The notes under the pieces were generated by a model, which was not told the origin of the DNA, did no database searches, and saw only the letters and a program-made list of their open reading frames with translations. Positions 37,501 to 48,025 of a stretch of DNA of 64,000 bases are shown one piece after another (within the stretch, counting starts at the first letter, position 1; each line of letters opens with the position of its first letter). Position numbers and translations under genes: made by a program. This DNA comes from UBA3537 sp038138145 (GTDB lineage Bacteria; Bacteroidota; Bacteroidia; Flavobacteriales; Flavobacteriaceae). The stretch covers positions 1 through 64,000 of the forward strand of contig JAYQDD010000002.1 in assembly GCA_038138145.1 (NCBI GenBank), given 5' to 3'.

Positions 37501-38842
37501 GTTGGATTAACGGTAATTGTAAATATTTTTTGTTCTCCATCGCACACAACATTATCAAATCCAAATGTTGGAGTTACAGTTATGTTAGCAGTAATTGGAA
37601 CGCTAGTTGTATTAGTCGCTGTGAATGCAAGAATATCACCTATACCACTACTTGAAAGACCAATACTTGGAGTGTCATTTGTCCATGTGTATGTCATTAC
37701 ACCATTTAAGTTATTTGTAGAAAAAATTATTGATTCTGTTGATTCTCCATGACAAACAACTTGGTCTTCAACATCATTCATCTCTGCATTAGGATTAACT
37801 ACAATTGTAAAGGTCTTGGCCTCTCCAACACAAACTTTACCATCATTCTCAAATTCTGGGGTCACAGTAATAGTAGCTAAAATAGGCTCCGTTGATGAAT
37901 TCGTTGCCGTGAAATTCATATTATCATTTCCTGAAAGACCAGCACCTATTTGCGTGTTAGACACCCAACTGTAAGAAGTAGAACCTAAAGTGTTTTGTGT
38001 AGTGAATACTACGCTGACATCATCTCCATTACAAACTACCTGGTCCACAGGCTGATCAACTTGTGCAGTAGGATTAACGGTAATTGTGAAGGTCTTGTCC
38101 TCTCCAGCACAAAATTTACTATCATTCTCAAATTCTGGGGTCACAGTAATAGTAGCTACAATTGGTGCTGTAGATGAATTAGTCGCTGTGAAAGCAAGAA
38201 TATCACCTATACCACTACTTGAAAGACCAATACTTGGAGTATCATTTGTCCATGTATAAGTCGTTGCACCACCTGCGTTCTGTGTAGTAAACTCAATAAT
38301 CGAAGTACTATCACCATTGCAAACTACCTGATCTAGAGGCTGATCAAATTGTGCTGTAGGATTAACGGTAATTGTGAAAGTCTTGTCTTCACCATCGCAA
38401 ACTTTGCCATCAAACTCAAATTCTGGGGTCACAGTAATAGTAGCTACAATTGGCTCCGTTGATGAATTCGTTGCCGTAAAATTCATATTATCATTTCCTG
38501 AAAGACCAGCACCTATTTGCGTGTCAGACACCCAACTGTAAGAAGTAGAACCTAAAGTGTTTTGTGTAGTGAATACTACGCTGACATCATCTCCATTACA
38601 AACTACCTGGTCCACAGGCTGATCAACTTGTGCAGTAGGATTAACGGTAATTGTGAAGGTCTTGTCCTCTCCAGCACAAAATTTACTATCATTCTCAAAT
38701 TCTGGGGTCACAGTAATAGTAGCTACAATTGGTGCTGTAGATGAATTAGTCGCTGTGAAAGCAAGAATATCACCTATACCACTACTTGAAAGACCAATAC
38801 TTGGAGTATCATTTGTCCATGTATAAGTCGTTGCACCACCTG
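34578..38842 (-). CDS. Giant T9SS adhesin, C-terminal part (interrupted by assembly gap)
   Basis: 3' portion (about 1,420 residues) of a SprB-like surface adhesin; the 5' portion is at 38943-43615. It begins inside a series of about 95-residue Ig/PKD-like repeats (marked by NPTAQVDQPVDQVVCNG and ATITVTPEFE) down to about 36942. SprB-type repeats follow (for example GSYRVTVTDGSNCSY and DGTYFFDFSDANDC), then a PKD domain (FEWNFGDGSP), and the C-terminal gliding-motility type B sorting domain: NAFTPNGDGINDTI, WDGNIDGNPAENGNY. The protein should be displayed on the surface by the T9SS. Next gene is its PorP/SprF partner. Confidence 0.9.
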
Positions 38843-40911
38843 NNNNNNNNNNNNNNNNNNNNNNNNNNNNNNNNNNNNNNNNNNNNNNNNNNNNNNNNNN
38901 NNNNNNNNNNNNNNNNNNNNNNNNNNNNNNNNNNNNNNNNNNCCAGCACAAAATTTACTATCATTCTCAAATTCTGGGGTCACAGTAATAGTAGCTATAA
39001 TTGGCTCAGTTGATGAATTAGTCGCTGTGAAATTCATATTATCATTTCCTGAAAGACCAGCGCCTATTTCTATATCTGACACCCAACTGTAAGAGGTCGA
39101 GCCAAAAATATTTTGCGTAGAAAATAGTACGCTGACATCCGCTCCATTACAAACTACCTGGTCCACAGGCTGGTCAACTTGTGCCGTGGGATTAACGGTA
39201 ATTGTGAAGGTCTTGTCTTCTCCAGGACATGTAATATCATTAATTTCAGATGTAGGTGTCACTGTGATGGTAGCTACAATTGGTGCTGTAGATGAATTAG
39301 TCGCTGTGAAAGCAAGAATATTACCACTACCACTATCAGAAAGACCAATACTTGGAGTATCATTTGTCCATGTATAAGTCGTTGCACCACCTGCGTTCTG
39401 TGTAGTAAACTCAACAATCGATGTACTATCACCATTGCAAACTACCTGATCTACAGGTTGATCAACTTGTGCTGAAGGATTTACTGTAATTGTAAATGAA
39501 ACTGAATCACCTTCATTAGTTACACCTCCATTTTCAAATATAGGAGTTACTGTAATTGTGGCTATAACTGGCACTGTAGATGGATTAGTCGCTGTAAAAT
39601 TCATATCATCAGTTCCTGAAAGACCAGCACCTATCTCTATATCGGATGTCCAATTATAAGTTACATTACCTCCACTAGTACCACTTATAAAGATTATTGA
39701 TGTTAATTGCTGATTACAAACTACTTTATCTTCAATAGAAACAATTGATGCAATTGGATTAATTATTACCTTATAAATTACAGGGTCTGCTGGGCATTCA
39801 GTAGGACTATCCAAAATAGGGTAAATAGTATAAGTAACTTCCAAAGGCTCGATGCCCGTGTTAAATAATGTTTCAGCAGGTATAAAAGTCGTGTCTGTAC
39901 TAGACGAATTTAATAACCCTGTGATACCAGAATCAGCTACTGCTGTCCAGTTAAAAGTTACATTGTTTGTACTGCTAGAAATATTAACTAAAGACGACGT
40001 ATCACCAGAAGTTATATACTCATCAACTAGTGCATTAACCTGTACTGTAGGATTCACTGTGATTGTGAAGGTCTTGTCTTCACCAGCACAAACTTTACCA
40101 TCATTCTCAAATTCTGGGGTCACTATGATGGTAGCTACAATTGGCTCTGTAGTTAAATTAGTCGCTATGAAATTAATATTATCATTTCCTGAAAGACCAG
40201 CACCTATTTGCGTGTCTGATACCCAACTGTAAGAAGTAGAACCTAAAGTGTTTTGTGTAGTGAATACTACGCTGACATCATCTCCATTACAAACTACCTG
40301 GTCCACAGGCTGATCAACTTGTGCAGTAGGATTAACGGTAATTGTGAAGGTCTTGTCCTCTCCAGCACAAAATTTACTATCATTCTCAAATTCTGGGGTC
40401 ACAGTAATAGTAGCTATAATTGGCTCAGTTGATGAATTAGTCGCTGTGAAAGCAAGGATATCTCCAATACCGCTAGTTGAAAGACCAATACTTGGAGTAT
40501 CATTTGTCCATGTATAAGTCGATGCACCACCTGCGTTCTGTGTAGTAAATTCAACAATCGAAGTGGTATCGCCATTACAAACTACTTGATCTAAAGGCTG
40601 ATCAACTTGTGCTGTAGGATTAACGGTAATTGTGAAAGTCTTGACTTCTCCATCACAAAGATTACCTCCATTCTCAAATGTGGGTGTCACAGTGATGGTA
40701 GCTACAATTGGCGCTGTAGATGAATTAGTCGCTGTGAAAGCAAGAATATCACCACTACCACTGTCAGAAAGACCAATACTTGGAGTATCATTTGTCCATG
40801 TATAAGTCGTTGCACCGCCTACATTCTGTGTAGTAAATTCAATAATTGAAGTACTTTCGCCATTACAAACTACCTGGTCTACTGGCTGATCAACTTGTGC
40901 TGAAGGATTAA
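36942..40911 (-). repeat. Tandem array of about 95-residue Ig/PKD-like repeats in the adhesin
   Basis: At least fourteen related units, about 280 bp each, seven on each side of the gap. Two alternating subtypes (TSIIEFTTQNAGGATTYTW and DVSVVFTTQNTLGSTSYSW) form a 567-bp higher-order unit. The stretches 37959-38275 and 38526-38842 appear identical over 317 bp. This similarity between copies suggests recent duplication or gene conversion. Confidence 0.9.
38843..38942. other. Assembly gap of 100 N
   Basis: Exactly 100 N within the most similar repeats. The two flanking parts of the adhesin are in different reading frames relative to each other, so 100 is a placeholder, not the true distance. 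The missing DNA probably contains one or more extra repeat units. Confidence 0.99.
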
Positions 40912-43615
40912 CAATTACATTTAAATTAAAATTGTTACCATTACAACCCTGGGATGTTGAAGATGAAACTACATAGGATAATGTCGCAGGTGATGTAGTA
41001 TTATTCGTTAAAGTTTGAATTATATTTGAATTACTACCTTGGACACCACCAGAAACTGCATTTTCTGGAGAACTTATTGGTAGATCCCATGTAAAGGTTG
41101 TACCTTCTGGTAAAATATCTGAACTAGAAAGACTATCAATTAGGTCAAAGGATTGATTTGTGCATAATACTAATGTTTTATCCAAAATTAGTGGCTTTGG
41201 ATTAATTGTAAATGTAAAATCTATTATTTCTCCTATACAGTCATTAGTATAAGGAGTTATAGAATAAGTTACAGTCCCAGAGACATTACTATTATTCGTT
41301 AGTTGGTGTGATGGTAAGCCTGAGCCTACTCCGTCATTAAAATATCCTGATATGTAAGAGTCACTAGTTGTTGTCCATGAATAATTAACCCCAGATGATA
41401 ACGAAGATTCAAATAAGATATCATTTGTAAAATCACCCGAACACAAAATCTGACTATTACTTGAGTTGTTAATTTCAGGAATTTGATTTATAAATAAAAT
41501 AATTTGATCAGAATTACTGTCCTGACAATCACCATCAACAGTCAGATTTATTGTAAAATCTTTAAAGTCATTGAAGGAAATTATAGGATATGGATCATTT
41601 GCACTAGTACCGTTGATATAATTATAATCTGATTGATCAACATCAGCCCCCGAAATAGACCATAAAAAAGACGAAGGAGCATATGGAATATCACTATAGT
41701 TCGGAATATACATACTTGAAAAATCAACTACATAAGGGAAACTGCTAGAAATAACACAAATCTGATCACTAGAGTTAGGAAATGAAACTGAAGGAGATCC
41801 TTCAATTAATAAATTTTGACTAGAGGTTGTACTTCCACATGAATTTGTAATTTCTTGAGTTATAGTGTATACTCCTGCTTCGTTAAAAATAATTTGAGGA
41901 TTTTGTGAGTTTATAGAATTAACAAAGCTATACCCTGATTCTGGACTAATTGTCCACTCGTAAGTTGGGTTTTGACAATTGAGACTATTGAGATTAGAAT
42001 TATCAACTAAAGATACGGATCCACCAACACATATACTTGAAACTTCTTGATTATTACTTGTTATATCAAAGTCATAAATCCCAGTGTTTTCTGGATAAGT
42101 TTCAACATTTACAACATAAGGAGATTGATTTTCCGCAGGAAAATAAGACGTTTTTTGACAAAAAAGTTCATTAACAGAAATTAATCTGAAGGTCCAGCAA
42201 CCTGGGACTAATTGATTAGCTGGAATAACTAAGTCAATTAAATTATCTCCATTAATATCTGTTAGCCAATTATTGTTATCGTCATAAATTTCACCATACA
42301 AATAACTAGGCTCATATACAACCCCATTAGGATTTGTGATTTCCCAATAAAAAACCGCTTCATCGCTACAATCAGCATATCCGTATTGACCTAGGGTTGT
42401 TAAATTTGTAACTATTAAATCTTGATCTTCACAGATTGAATCAGACTCAAATAGGGCTTCAGGAGCTAAACTAGTGTTGACTCTTTTTTGAACTCCATTA
42501 CCAATTGTCCTGTATTCGCAGTTTGATAATGCTGATGTATTATATTTGTTGTAAAGCTGTTTATCAACGATAAAATATCCTGTCAGTTCACCAGAGCCAA
42601 TTCCACAAGACAGACTACTGTACACATGCGATAGTGTATTATCATATAAGATCTCCGCATGCGTGTACAATTCAGGGTCTGAACCGTCTCCAAAATCAAT
42701 AATATAATAAGAACCTCTGTAATTTTGCCTAATTCCGGTATCCTCTCTATCAATATAAAAATCAACAATATTATTTACACATATTTCTTCTCCTGAAGCA
42801 TTTGCAATGGTTGTGGAACTCCTATGAAGAACAAAAACAATTGTGTACGAAGAGGAGATTCCGCTCGAATTTGTTTTTGTAACTGTGTAGTTATAGGTTC
42901 CTATTGGAAGATCATCAGACATTGTGAAATTGGACGATTGCAAATCTCCAAGATTTGTAATACTGTTATTAATTACATCTATTCTAGAAATATTGTAACT
43001 ATTATTAGACCCATCGTAGTTTGAAATTCTTATCCTTCTTAATTGAGAAATTATACTACCTGAAGTTGTCGAGGGTTCTGCAAGTAACGAACCAAACATT
43101 GGATCAGTGTAAAATTGATTGTCATCAGTGCAATCAAAATATTGACTATTAACCGGAGTAGAAGAATAAGTAATTAGGCTAGGTCCTGAAACATTAGTTT
43201 GAATTGTAATATCAACAGACGTTGTCGATGCTAATTGGCCATAAGATCCATTAGATAAAAGTGCTTTGGTTGCAATCACTCTAAGTTTGTAAGTTCCAAC
43301 CTCATTGATAGTTGGAATGATACCATTTAAAGTTGTTGTAAAAAATGAATCAGAAATAGATTGATCAAGAATTGCCGTATCATTATCAAACGTACCAGAA
43401 CTATTAGATAATTCAATATAAAATTGATTGTCATCACCATCATCTCTAAATTCAAAAATTCCAGAGGGATTAAAATGTATTGAAACACTACTACCAGGTG
43501 CATAATTTAATGACGAATCAAAATGAACTATTTCAATAGAAGCAATATCCTGTTGGGAATGTCCCAAAAAAGAAATTAATAGTAAAAAAAATATTTTAAA
43601 AAAATTATTATTCAT
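38943..43615 (-). CDS. Giant T9SS adhesin, N-terminal part (interrupted by assembly gap)
   Basis: 5' portion (about 1,557 residues) of the adhesin continued at 34578-38842. It opens with a signal peptide (FFKIFFLLLISFLGHSQQ) and a PKD/Ig-rich region of about 900 residues, with FIVDKQ, YEWTISPESGYSF and similar cohesin- or PKD-like segments. From about 40911 downward come seven of the long 95-residue repeats, two of which (around 39480-40030) diverge from the rest. The full-length protein should exceed 2,900 residues. It lies 39 bp after the small repeat protein gene. Confidence 0.9.
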
Positions 43616-43654
43616 TAATAATCTTATTTATTCAAATTAGTTAATAGTTTATAT

Positions 43655-43999
43655 CTAATAAAGTAAATGCTTTTTAGACTTCGTTTTCCATCCCGCTTGT
43701 GATTTATAATCAACAAAATATATGAGCAAATCAGCTTGTGATTTATAGTCTACAAAATATATTGATTTATTGGACTTGCTTTTGTAATCAACAAAAAACC
43801 AATAACCATTATTCCCATTGGATTGACTTAAATAATCAACCTTGTAAACTAAAAGATCAGCTTGACTTGGATAATCAACAACATAAACTTTAAAATCAGC
43901 TTGTGATGTATAATCCACAGAAAAAATTGATTGTGCATGCAAACAAGAACTAGCAAGAAATAATGTAATTATAATATTTTTCGATTTATTGTAAAGCAT
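43655..43999 (-). CDS. Small exported VDYxSQAD-repeat protein
   Basis: A 114-residue protein with signal peptide (LFLASSCLHAQS) and six copies of VDYxSQAD-like units (VDYTSQAD, VDYPSQAD, VDYLSQSN, VDYKSKSN, VDYKSQAD, VDYKSQAG), mostly spaced 13 residues apart. This resembles the DUF6150 type; function unknown. The regular alternation of hydrophobic and aromatic residues suggests stacked beta-strands. It sits 5 bp after the endonuclease gene and just before the adhesin, so it may be part of the same surface operon. Confidence 0.75.
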   Translation of the reverse strand: MLYNKSKNIIITLFLASSCLHAQSIFSVDYTSQADFKVYVVDYPSQADLLVYKVDYLSQSNGNNGYWFFVDYKSKSNKSIYFVDYKSQADLLIYFVDYKSQAGWKTKSKKHLLY

Positions 44000-44004
44000 A
44001 AAAT

Positions 44005-45087
44005 TTATTTTACTATGAATTTAGATTCAAAAATCATATTAGATTGAAAAAGTTTTAAAACATAAACTCCTACAGGAAGATGAGACACATCAATATCTCT
44101 TTTATTTTCAATTTCAATCACTATTTGCCCCAATTGATTGATAATAAATAATTTAAATTTATTTTCAATAATACCATCTAAATTAATTACGTTATCAGCC
44201 AAACTTGGAGATAAAGTAATTGAATTTTCGGTATGATTTGAAACCGAAAGCGTGGCCCAAATATCATCAGCCGCAGGTCCATTCCATATGAGTGTAGCTA
44301 AATAGGGATTATCAATAAATGGGTTTCGATTACCTTGATAAGAAAAAATTACATCATTTCTTGTACGCTCTAGCTCCGAAACTGGATCTTCTTCGTTCCA
44401 TTCCAAAAAGACATCAGGCATATCGCCATTAGGGGAATAATCAGCACTTCCTGTTGCAGAGTTCATGGCTTCGCATTGCGAAGGGTAGCGCAAATACATA
44501 TACATAACAATACGTGCTACATCCCCTTTCCATTCGTCACCAGGATAAAAATAACCGTCATTTGTAACTTTGGATTCAACCCCCGAATCGTCAATAAACA
44601 AGCGATTGCTGCGCTGTGTGTTTTTCTGAGAATCTGCAGCACGAAGGTTGTGCACGTCGGTGCCAGGACTAGGATAATCCGTCACTAAACTTGGGTTTGC
44701 AAGTGACTTTGCAAATACATGCTCTCGATTCCACAAACCACTAGTGCCAGTACACCCAGAAAAATTACATTTATCCCCAACATTTCTCAAGCGATCTGAA
44801 ATAAACAAACCATCGTTGTTATTGTATCCATACATAAGAAGAACATTTTCTGAAGTTGAATATTCTAAATCACTAATACTCAAAACATCCCATGTGTCCG
44901 TACTAGACGATGTATATGGTATAAGTGTAGTATGGGTGTCAGAAATAAGCTGAGAAAGTTGAACTTTTAAATTGTTTCCAGATTGAGAAAAATCAATGGA
45001 TGAATAATACGGCGGAATTTGTGCCGATGCTAAACCATAACAAAATACATATACAAAAAATAGGGTGTTGAAAGGGAACTTGAACAT
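44005..45087 (-). CDS. Secreted endonuclease I with T9SS sorting domain
   Basis: Extracellular nuclease of 360 aa. Signal peptide MFKFPFNTLFFVYVFCYGLASA, then the EndA/NucM domain with the active-site segment WNREHVFAKS and DVHNLRAADSQKNTQRSNR at about 118-160. The last 80 residues (SLADNVINLDG, LFIINQLGQIVIEIEN, DVSHLPVGVYVLKL, ESKFIVK) are the T9SS type A sorting domain, so it should be exported through the same system as the adhesin. A likely job is digesting extracellular DNA for nutrients. Confidence 0.93.
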   Translation of the reverse strand: MFKFPFNTLFFVYVFCYGLASAQIPPYYSSIDFSQSGNNLKVQLSQLISDTHTTLIPYTSSSTDTWDVLSISDLEYSTSENVLLMYGYNNNDGLFISDRLRNVGDKCNFSGCTGTSGLWNREHVFAKSLANPSLVTDYPSPGTDVHNLRAADSQKNTQRSNRLFIDDSGVESKVTNDGYFYPGDEWKGDVARIVMYMYLRYPSQCEAMNSATGSADYSPNGDMPDVFLEWNEEDPVSELERTRNDVIFSYQGNRNPFIDNPYLATLIWNGPAADDIWATLSVSNHTENSITLSPSLADNVINLDGIIENKFKLFIINQLGQIVIEIENKRDIDVSHLPVGVYVLKLFQSNMIFESKFIVK

Positions 45088-45183
45088 TAATAAAGTTAAA
45101 ATGGTTTGGATTACGAATTTACAAAATAAATACGTGCAACTGACCTAAAAGGTCTATTTTTGCTGTAACAAAAATTTACACAA

Positions 45184-46074
45184 ATGACATTACTCTTGAT
45201 GGCAGCCGGAAGTGGAAGTCGATACGGAAAACTGAAGCAATTTGATGATCTTGGTCCAGCAGGCGAGTTTTTGATGGAGTTTAGCATTTTTGATGCTTTA
45301 AAAAATGGCTTCAATCATATTGTAGTGATTACTAAACAAGAAAATCAAGAATTTTTACAAAAACATCTTTCAGAGCGTATCGATAGCGGTGTACAACTAG
45401 ATGTTCTTGTTCAAAAGATTGAAGATATCCCAAGTGGAATAGACGTCCCTAACGAAAGAAAAAAACCTTGGGGAACAGCTCATGCTGTATGGACTGCAAG
45501 AAATGTCATAAATACACCATTTGTCATCATTAATGCTGATGATTATTATGGCGAAAAAGCTTTTGAAAGTGCTGCAAACTTCATCAAAGATCAAAAAGAT
45601 TTATCCACATTTGCACTGGTTGCATACCGCTTGGAAGATACACTTTCTAAGTTTGGCTCAGTATCTAGAGGAGTGTGTACTACAGAAAACAATAAATTAA
45701 AAACCATAAAGGAGCGTACAAAAATTGTAAAGAATGCTGAACAAATAATTGATGAAGAATCTGGTGTAGAATTGGATTCAGATGCTTCAGTATCTATGAA
45801 TTTTTGGATTTGTACCCCGCTTATTTTTGACTATACAAAAGAATATTTTTCTCAATTTTTGGGAGATAAAAACAATCATGAAAACAAAGAAATCTACCTT
45901 CCTTTTGTGGCGCAAGAAATGATGGAAAATGGGCATATTTCTGTAGAGGTCATGACCACACAAAGCCAATGGTTTGGGGTAACTTATTACGATGACAAAA
46001 AAATAGCGGTAGATACGTTACTACGACTTACAGAAGGCAAAAAATATCCCTCACCACTGTGGCAAAAAACTTAG
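45184..46074 (+). CDS. Sugar nucleotidyltransferase-like protein
   Basis: NTP-transferase fold of 296 aa. The N-terminal nucleotide-binding motif is LLLMAAGSGSRYGKLKQFDD, with PFVIINADDYYG near 118 as the metal-binding Asp motif and KPWGTAHAVWTA between. Such enzymes activate sugar or choline phosphates using NTP, but the substrate is not clear here. Its stop interlocks with the convergent rhodanese gene through TTAG at 46071-46074. Confidence 0.85.
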   Translation: MTLLLMAAGSGSRYGKLKQFDDLGPAGEFLMEFSIFDALKNGFNHIVVITKQENQEFLQKHLSERIDSGVQLDVLVQKIEDIPSGIDVPNERKKPWGTAHAVWTARNVINTPFVIINADDYYGEKAFESAANFIKDQKDLSTFALVAYRLEDTLSKFGSVSRGVCTTENNKLKTIKERTKIVKNAEQIIDEESGVELDSDASVSMNFWICTPLIFDYTKEYFSQFLGDKNNHENKEIYLPFVAQEMMENGHISVEVMTTQSQWFGVTYYDDKKIAVDTLLRLTEGKKYPSPLWQKT

Positions 46075-46466
46075 TTTTCAACCCTTAACCTCTTGAATTT
46101 CCACTGAGAAAATCCACCTTCTAAATCATAGATTTTTTCGAACCCTTTTTCAGCAAGTTTGGAAGCACATTTGGCACTTCTGCCTCCAGACTTACAATAT
46201 ACAATTATAGGTTTAGATTTGTCAAGAGATTCAATTTGTTTGTCAAAATTTTCATCCAAAAAATCTATATTTTGTGCATTAGGTACATGCCCTTCATTGT
46301 ACTCTGAAGGTGTGCGAACATCGACCAATTGAACATCTTCTAAGTTCAATAATTCCTCCATTTCCTCAGAGGTGATGAGTTGTAAATTTTGCGCCTTTGC
46401 TTGCTCCTTACAATTGTAAAAAAAACAAGCACAAACCAAAGCCGTTAGTAAAAAAAAATTGTTCAT
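46071..46466 (-). CDS. Rhodanese-domain lipoprotein
   Basis: A 131-residue predicted lipoprotein (FFLLTALVCACFFYNC) with a single rhodanese domain. The active-site loop is IVYCKSGGRSAKCA, so the catalytic Cys is intact; LVDVRTPSEYNEGH is the family's N-terminal motif. It should handle sulfane sulfur or act as a thiol carrier in the periplasm. Second of two adjacent rhodanese genes. Confidence 0.88.
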   Translation of the reverse strand: MNNFFLLTALVCACFFYNCKEQAKAQNLQLITSEEMEELLNLEDVQLVDVRTPSEYNEGHVPNAQNIDFLDENFDKQIESLDKSKPIIVYCKSGGRSAKCASKLAEKGFEKIYDLEGGFSQWKFKRLRVEN

Positions 46467-46478
46467 AATGAATTATAT

Positions 46479-46790
46479 TTAGTAGTCAATATCACCCGTC
46501 CATTGACTAAATCCTCCTTCTAAGTTATAGGCATATTCAAAACCCATTTGTTCCATCACAGCACAAGCTTGAGCACTGCGCGCCCCTGACCTACAATACA
46601 CAAAATAATGAGCGTCTTTGTCTAGCTTTTCTAATTCGGATATGAATTCTTGACCTTTGTATATATCAATATTAAAAGCATTAGGTATAATGCCATTTTC
46701 AATTTCAGCATCTGTACGGACATCCAGTATTTTTGCCTCGGGGGTTTTTGAAAGCTCATTTGCCCACTCTTCTTGTGTTAAGTTTTTCAT
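46479..46790 (-). CDS. Rhodanese-like domain protein
   Basis: Cytoplasmic 103-residue rhodanese without a signal peptide. The domain has ILDVRTDAEIENG and an active-site loop YCRSGARSAQAC. It lies 12 bp before the lipoprotein rhodanese and shares the ending NLEGGFSQW with it, suggesting an old duplication with one copy sent to the envelope. Confidence 0.88.
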   Translation of the reverse strand: MKNLTQEEWANELSKTPEAKILDVRTDAEIENGIIPNAFNIDIYKGQEFISELEKLDKDAHYFVYCRSGARSAQACAVMEQMGFEYAYNLEGGFSQWTGDIDY

Positions 46791-46844
46791 TTTTGGTTTA
46801 AAGTTATATTACAATAAGACGTTATAACAATCAAATTGTTACAG

Positions 46845-47444
46845 TTAAATTTTAATTGAACAGCCAATAGCACGAGTTTTCGATACAGGTACTGGTTTAT
46901 TTGCTAATAAAGCATTTACGGCATCTTCAACATATTTTTTATCAACTGCATCAGCATCTTTGTAATTATCGTCAATTGCACCAATATAGCGTACTACATT
47001 AGCATCATTAGTTTTTTCTAAGATATATACATGTGGCGTTTTGGTCGCACCATATTGCGGGAAAATAGTTTGCTCACGATCAATGAGGTAAGGAAACGAA
47101 AATCCTTTTTCTTTGGCGCGCTGTTTCATTGCATCCAATGAATCTCCAGGTTTGATTTCTATATTATTGGGCATAATGGCAACAACTGGATATCCTTTGG
47201 AGGCATACATTTTATTAAGCGCCTCAATGCGATCCTCATAGGCAACAGCATAAGGACAGGTGTTGCATGTGAATATAATAATAAACCCTTTGGCCTCTTC
47301 AAAATCTGAAAGTGACACAAAATTCCGGTCTATATTTTCAAGTTTAAAATCAGTTGCAGTTGCGCCAATATCGTAGCCGCTTTGGGCTGAAAGCACTGTG
47401 GTTATAAAAAAAGTGGCTAATAAATGTAAATTTATTTTTTTCAT
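46845..47444 (-). CDS. Exported thioredoxin-fold (redoxin/AhpC-like) protein
   Basis: A 199-residue protein with signal peptide (LHLLATFFITTVLSAQS) and an AhpC/TSA-type thioredoxin fold. The redox motif is FTCNTCPYAVAYEDRI, with a CxxC pair, and YGATKTPHVYILEK has the cis-Pro loop. Likely a periplasmic thiol-disulfide or peroxide-handling protein. Follows the TlpA-like gene by 11 bp. Confidence 0.87.
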   Translation of the reverse strand: MKKINLHLLATFFITTVLSAQSGYDIGATATDFKLENIDRNFVSLSDFEEAKGFIIIFTCNTCPYAVAYEDRIEALNKMYASKGYPVVAIMPNNIEIKPGDSLDAMKQRAKEKGFSFPYLIDREQTIFPQYGATKTPHVYILEKTNDANVVRYIGAIDDNYKDADAVDKKYVEDAVNALLANKPVPVSKTRAIGCSIKI

Positions 47445-47455
47445 GATTTAGAGTT

Positions 47456-47932
47456 TTAGTTTATAAATTTTTTAACCTCAGTCATCAATTGATCATAAGT
47501 AAATGACTGGGGATAAAATTGACGTTTTTTCTTGTTGTAAATTAGAGTGACAGGAATAGCTCCATCCCATTTTGAATCAACTTTTGGGATCCAAGAATTC
47601 ATGTCTACATCATCTAAAACGATGACTTTTGATTTTAATTGTTTTTCTTTTAAAAAGGGTTTCAATTTTGTCTCATATTGGCTTGGAAAGTCCAAACTTA
47701 TCAAGATGACCTCAATCTCATCTTTATATTCGTCTTGAATTAGCTCAAAGTAAGGCAATTCTTTTACACAAGGTGCACACCAAGTAGCCCAAAAATTAAC
47801 CACATAAGTTTTGGAATCATTGAGCTGCAAAAACTGTTCAACTCCTTGAAAATCATACACTTCCAATTCGTCTTGTTTTGATACACAACTCAAAAACAGC
47901 AAGACTAAAACAGCAGTTTTGAGGAATTTCAT
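47456..47932 (-). CDS. TlpA-like thioredoxin lipoprotein
   Basis: A 158-residue protein with a lipoprotein start (FLKTAVLVLLFLSC, Cys16) and a TlpA/ResA-type domain: VVNFWATWCAPCVKELPYF carries the WCAPC active site, and GAIPVTLIYN the cis-Pro loop. Probably reduces periplasmic disulfides, for example in cytochrome maturation. First of four minus-strand thiol-linked genes. Confidence 0.9.
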   Translation of the reverse strand: MKFLKTAVLVLLFLSCVSKQDELEVYDFQGVEQFLQLNDSKTYVVNFWATWCAPCVKELPYFELIQDEYKDEIEVILISLDFPSQYETKLKPFLKEKQLKSKVIVLDDVDMNSWIPKVDSKWDGAIPVTLIYNKKKRQFYPQSFTYDQLMTEVKKFIN

Positions 47933-48025
47933 ACCAATAAAAATTTAACAAAAATTTATTGACTAAATTACAATTTTTGAAATTAAATTTAGAACTTTGT
48001 AAGGCAATTAAAAAATTACAACCTT

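Noticed and set aside
37995..38177. Identical antisense reading frames at 37995-38177 and 38562-38744 in the adhesin repeats
   Set aside because: They are shadows of the repeated sense sequence, with no coding signal of their own.
36942..40911. The adhesin repeats as a CRISPR-like or noncoding tandem array
   Set aside because: The units keep an open reading frame with conserved protein motifs on the minus strand and have no spacers.
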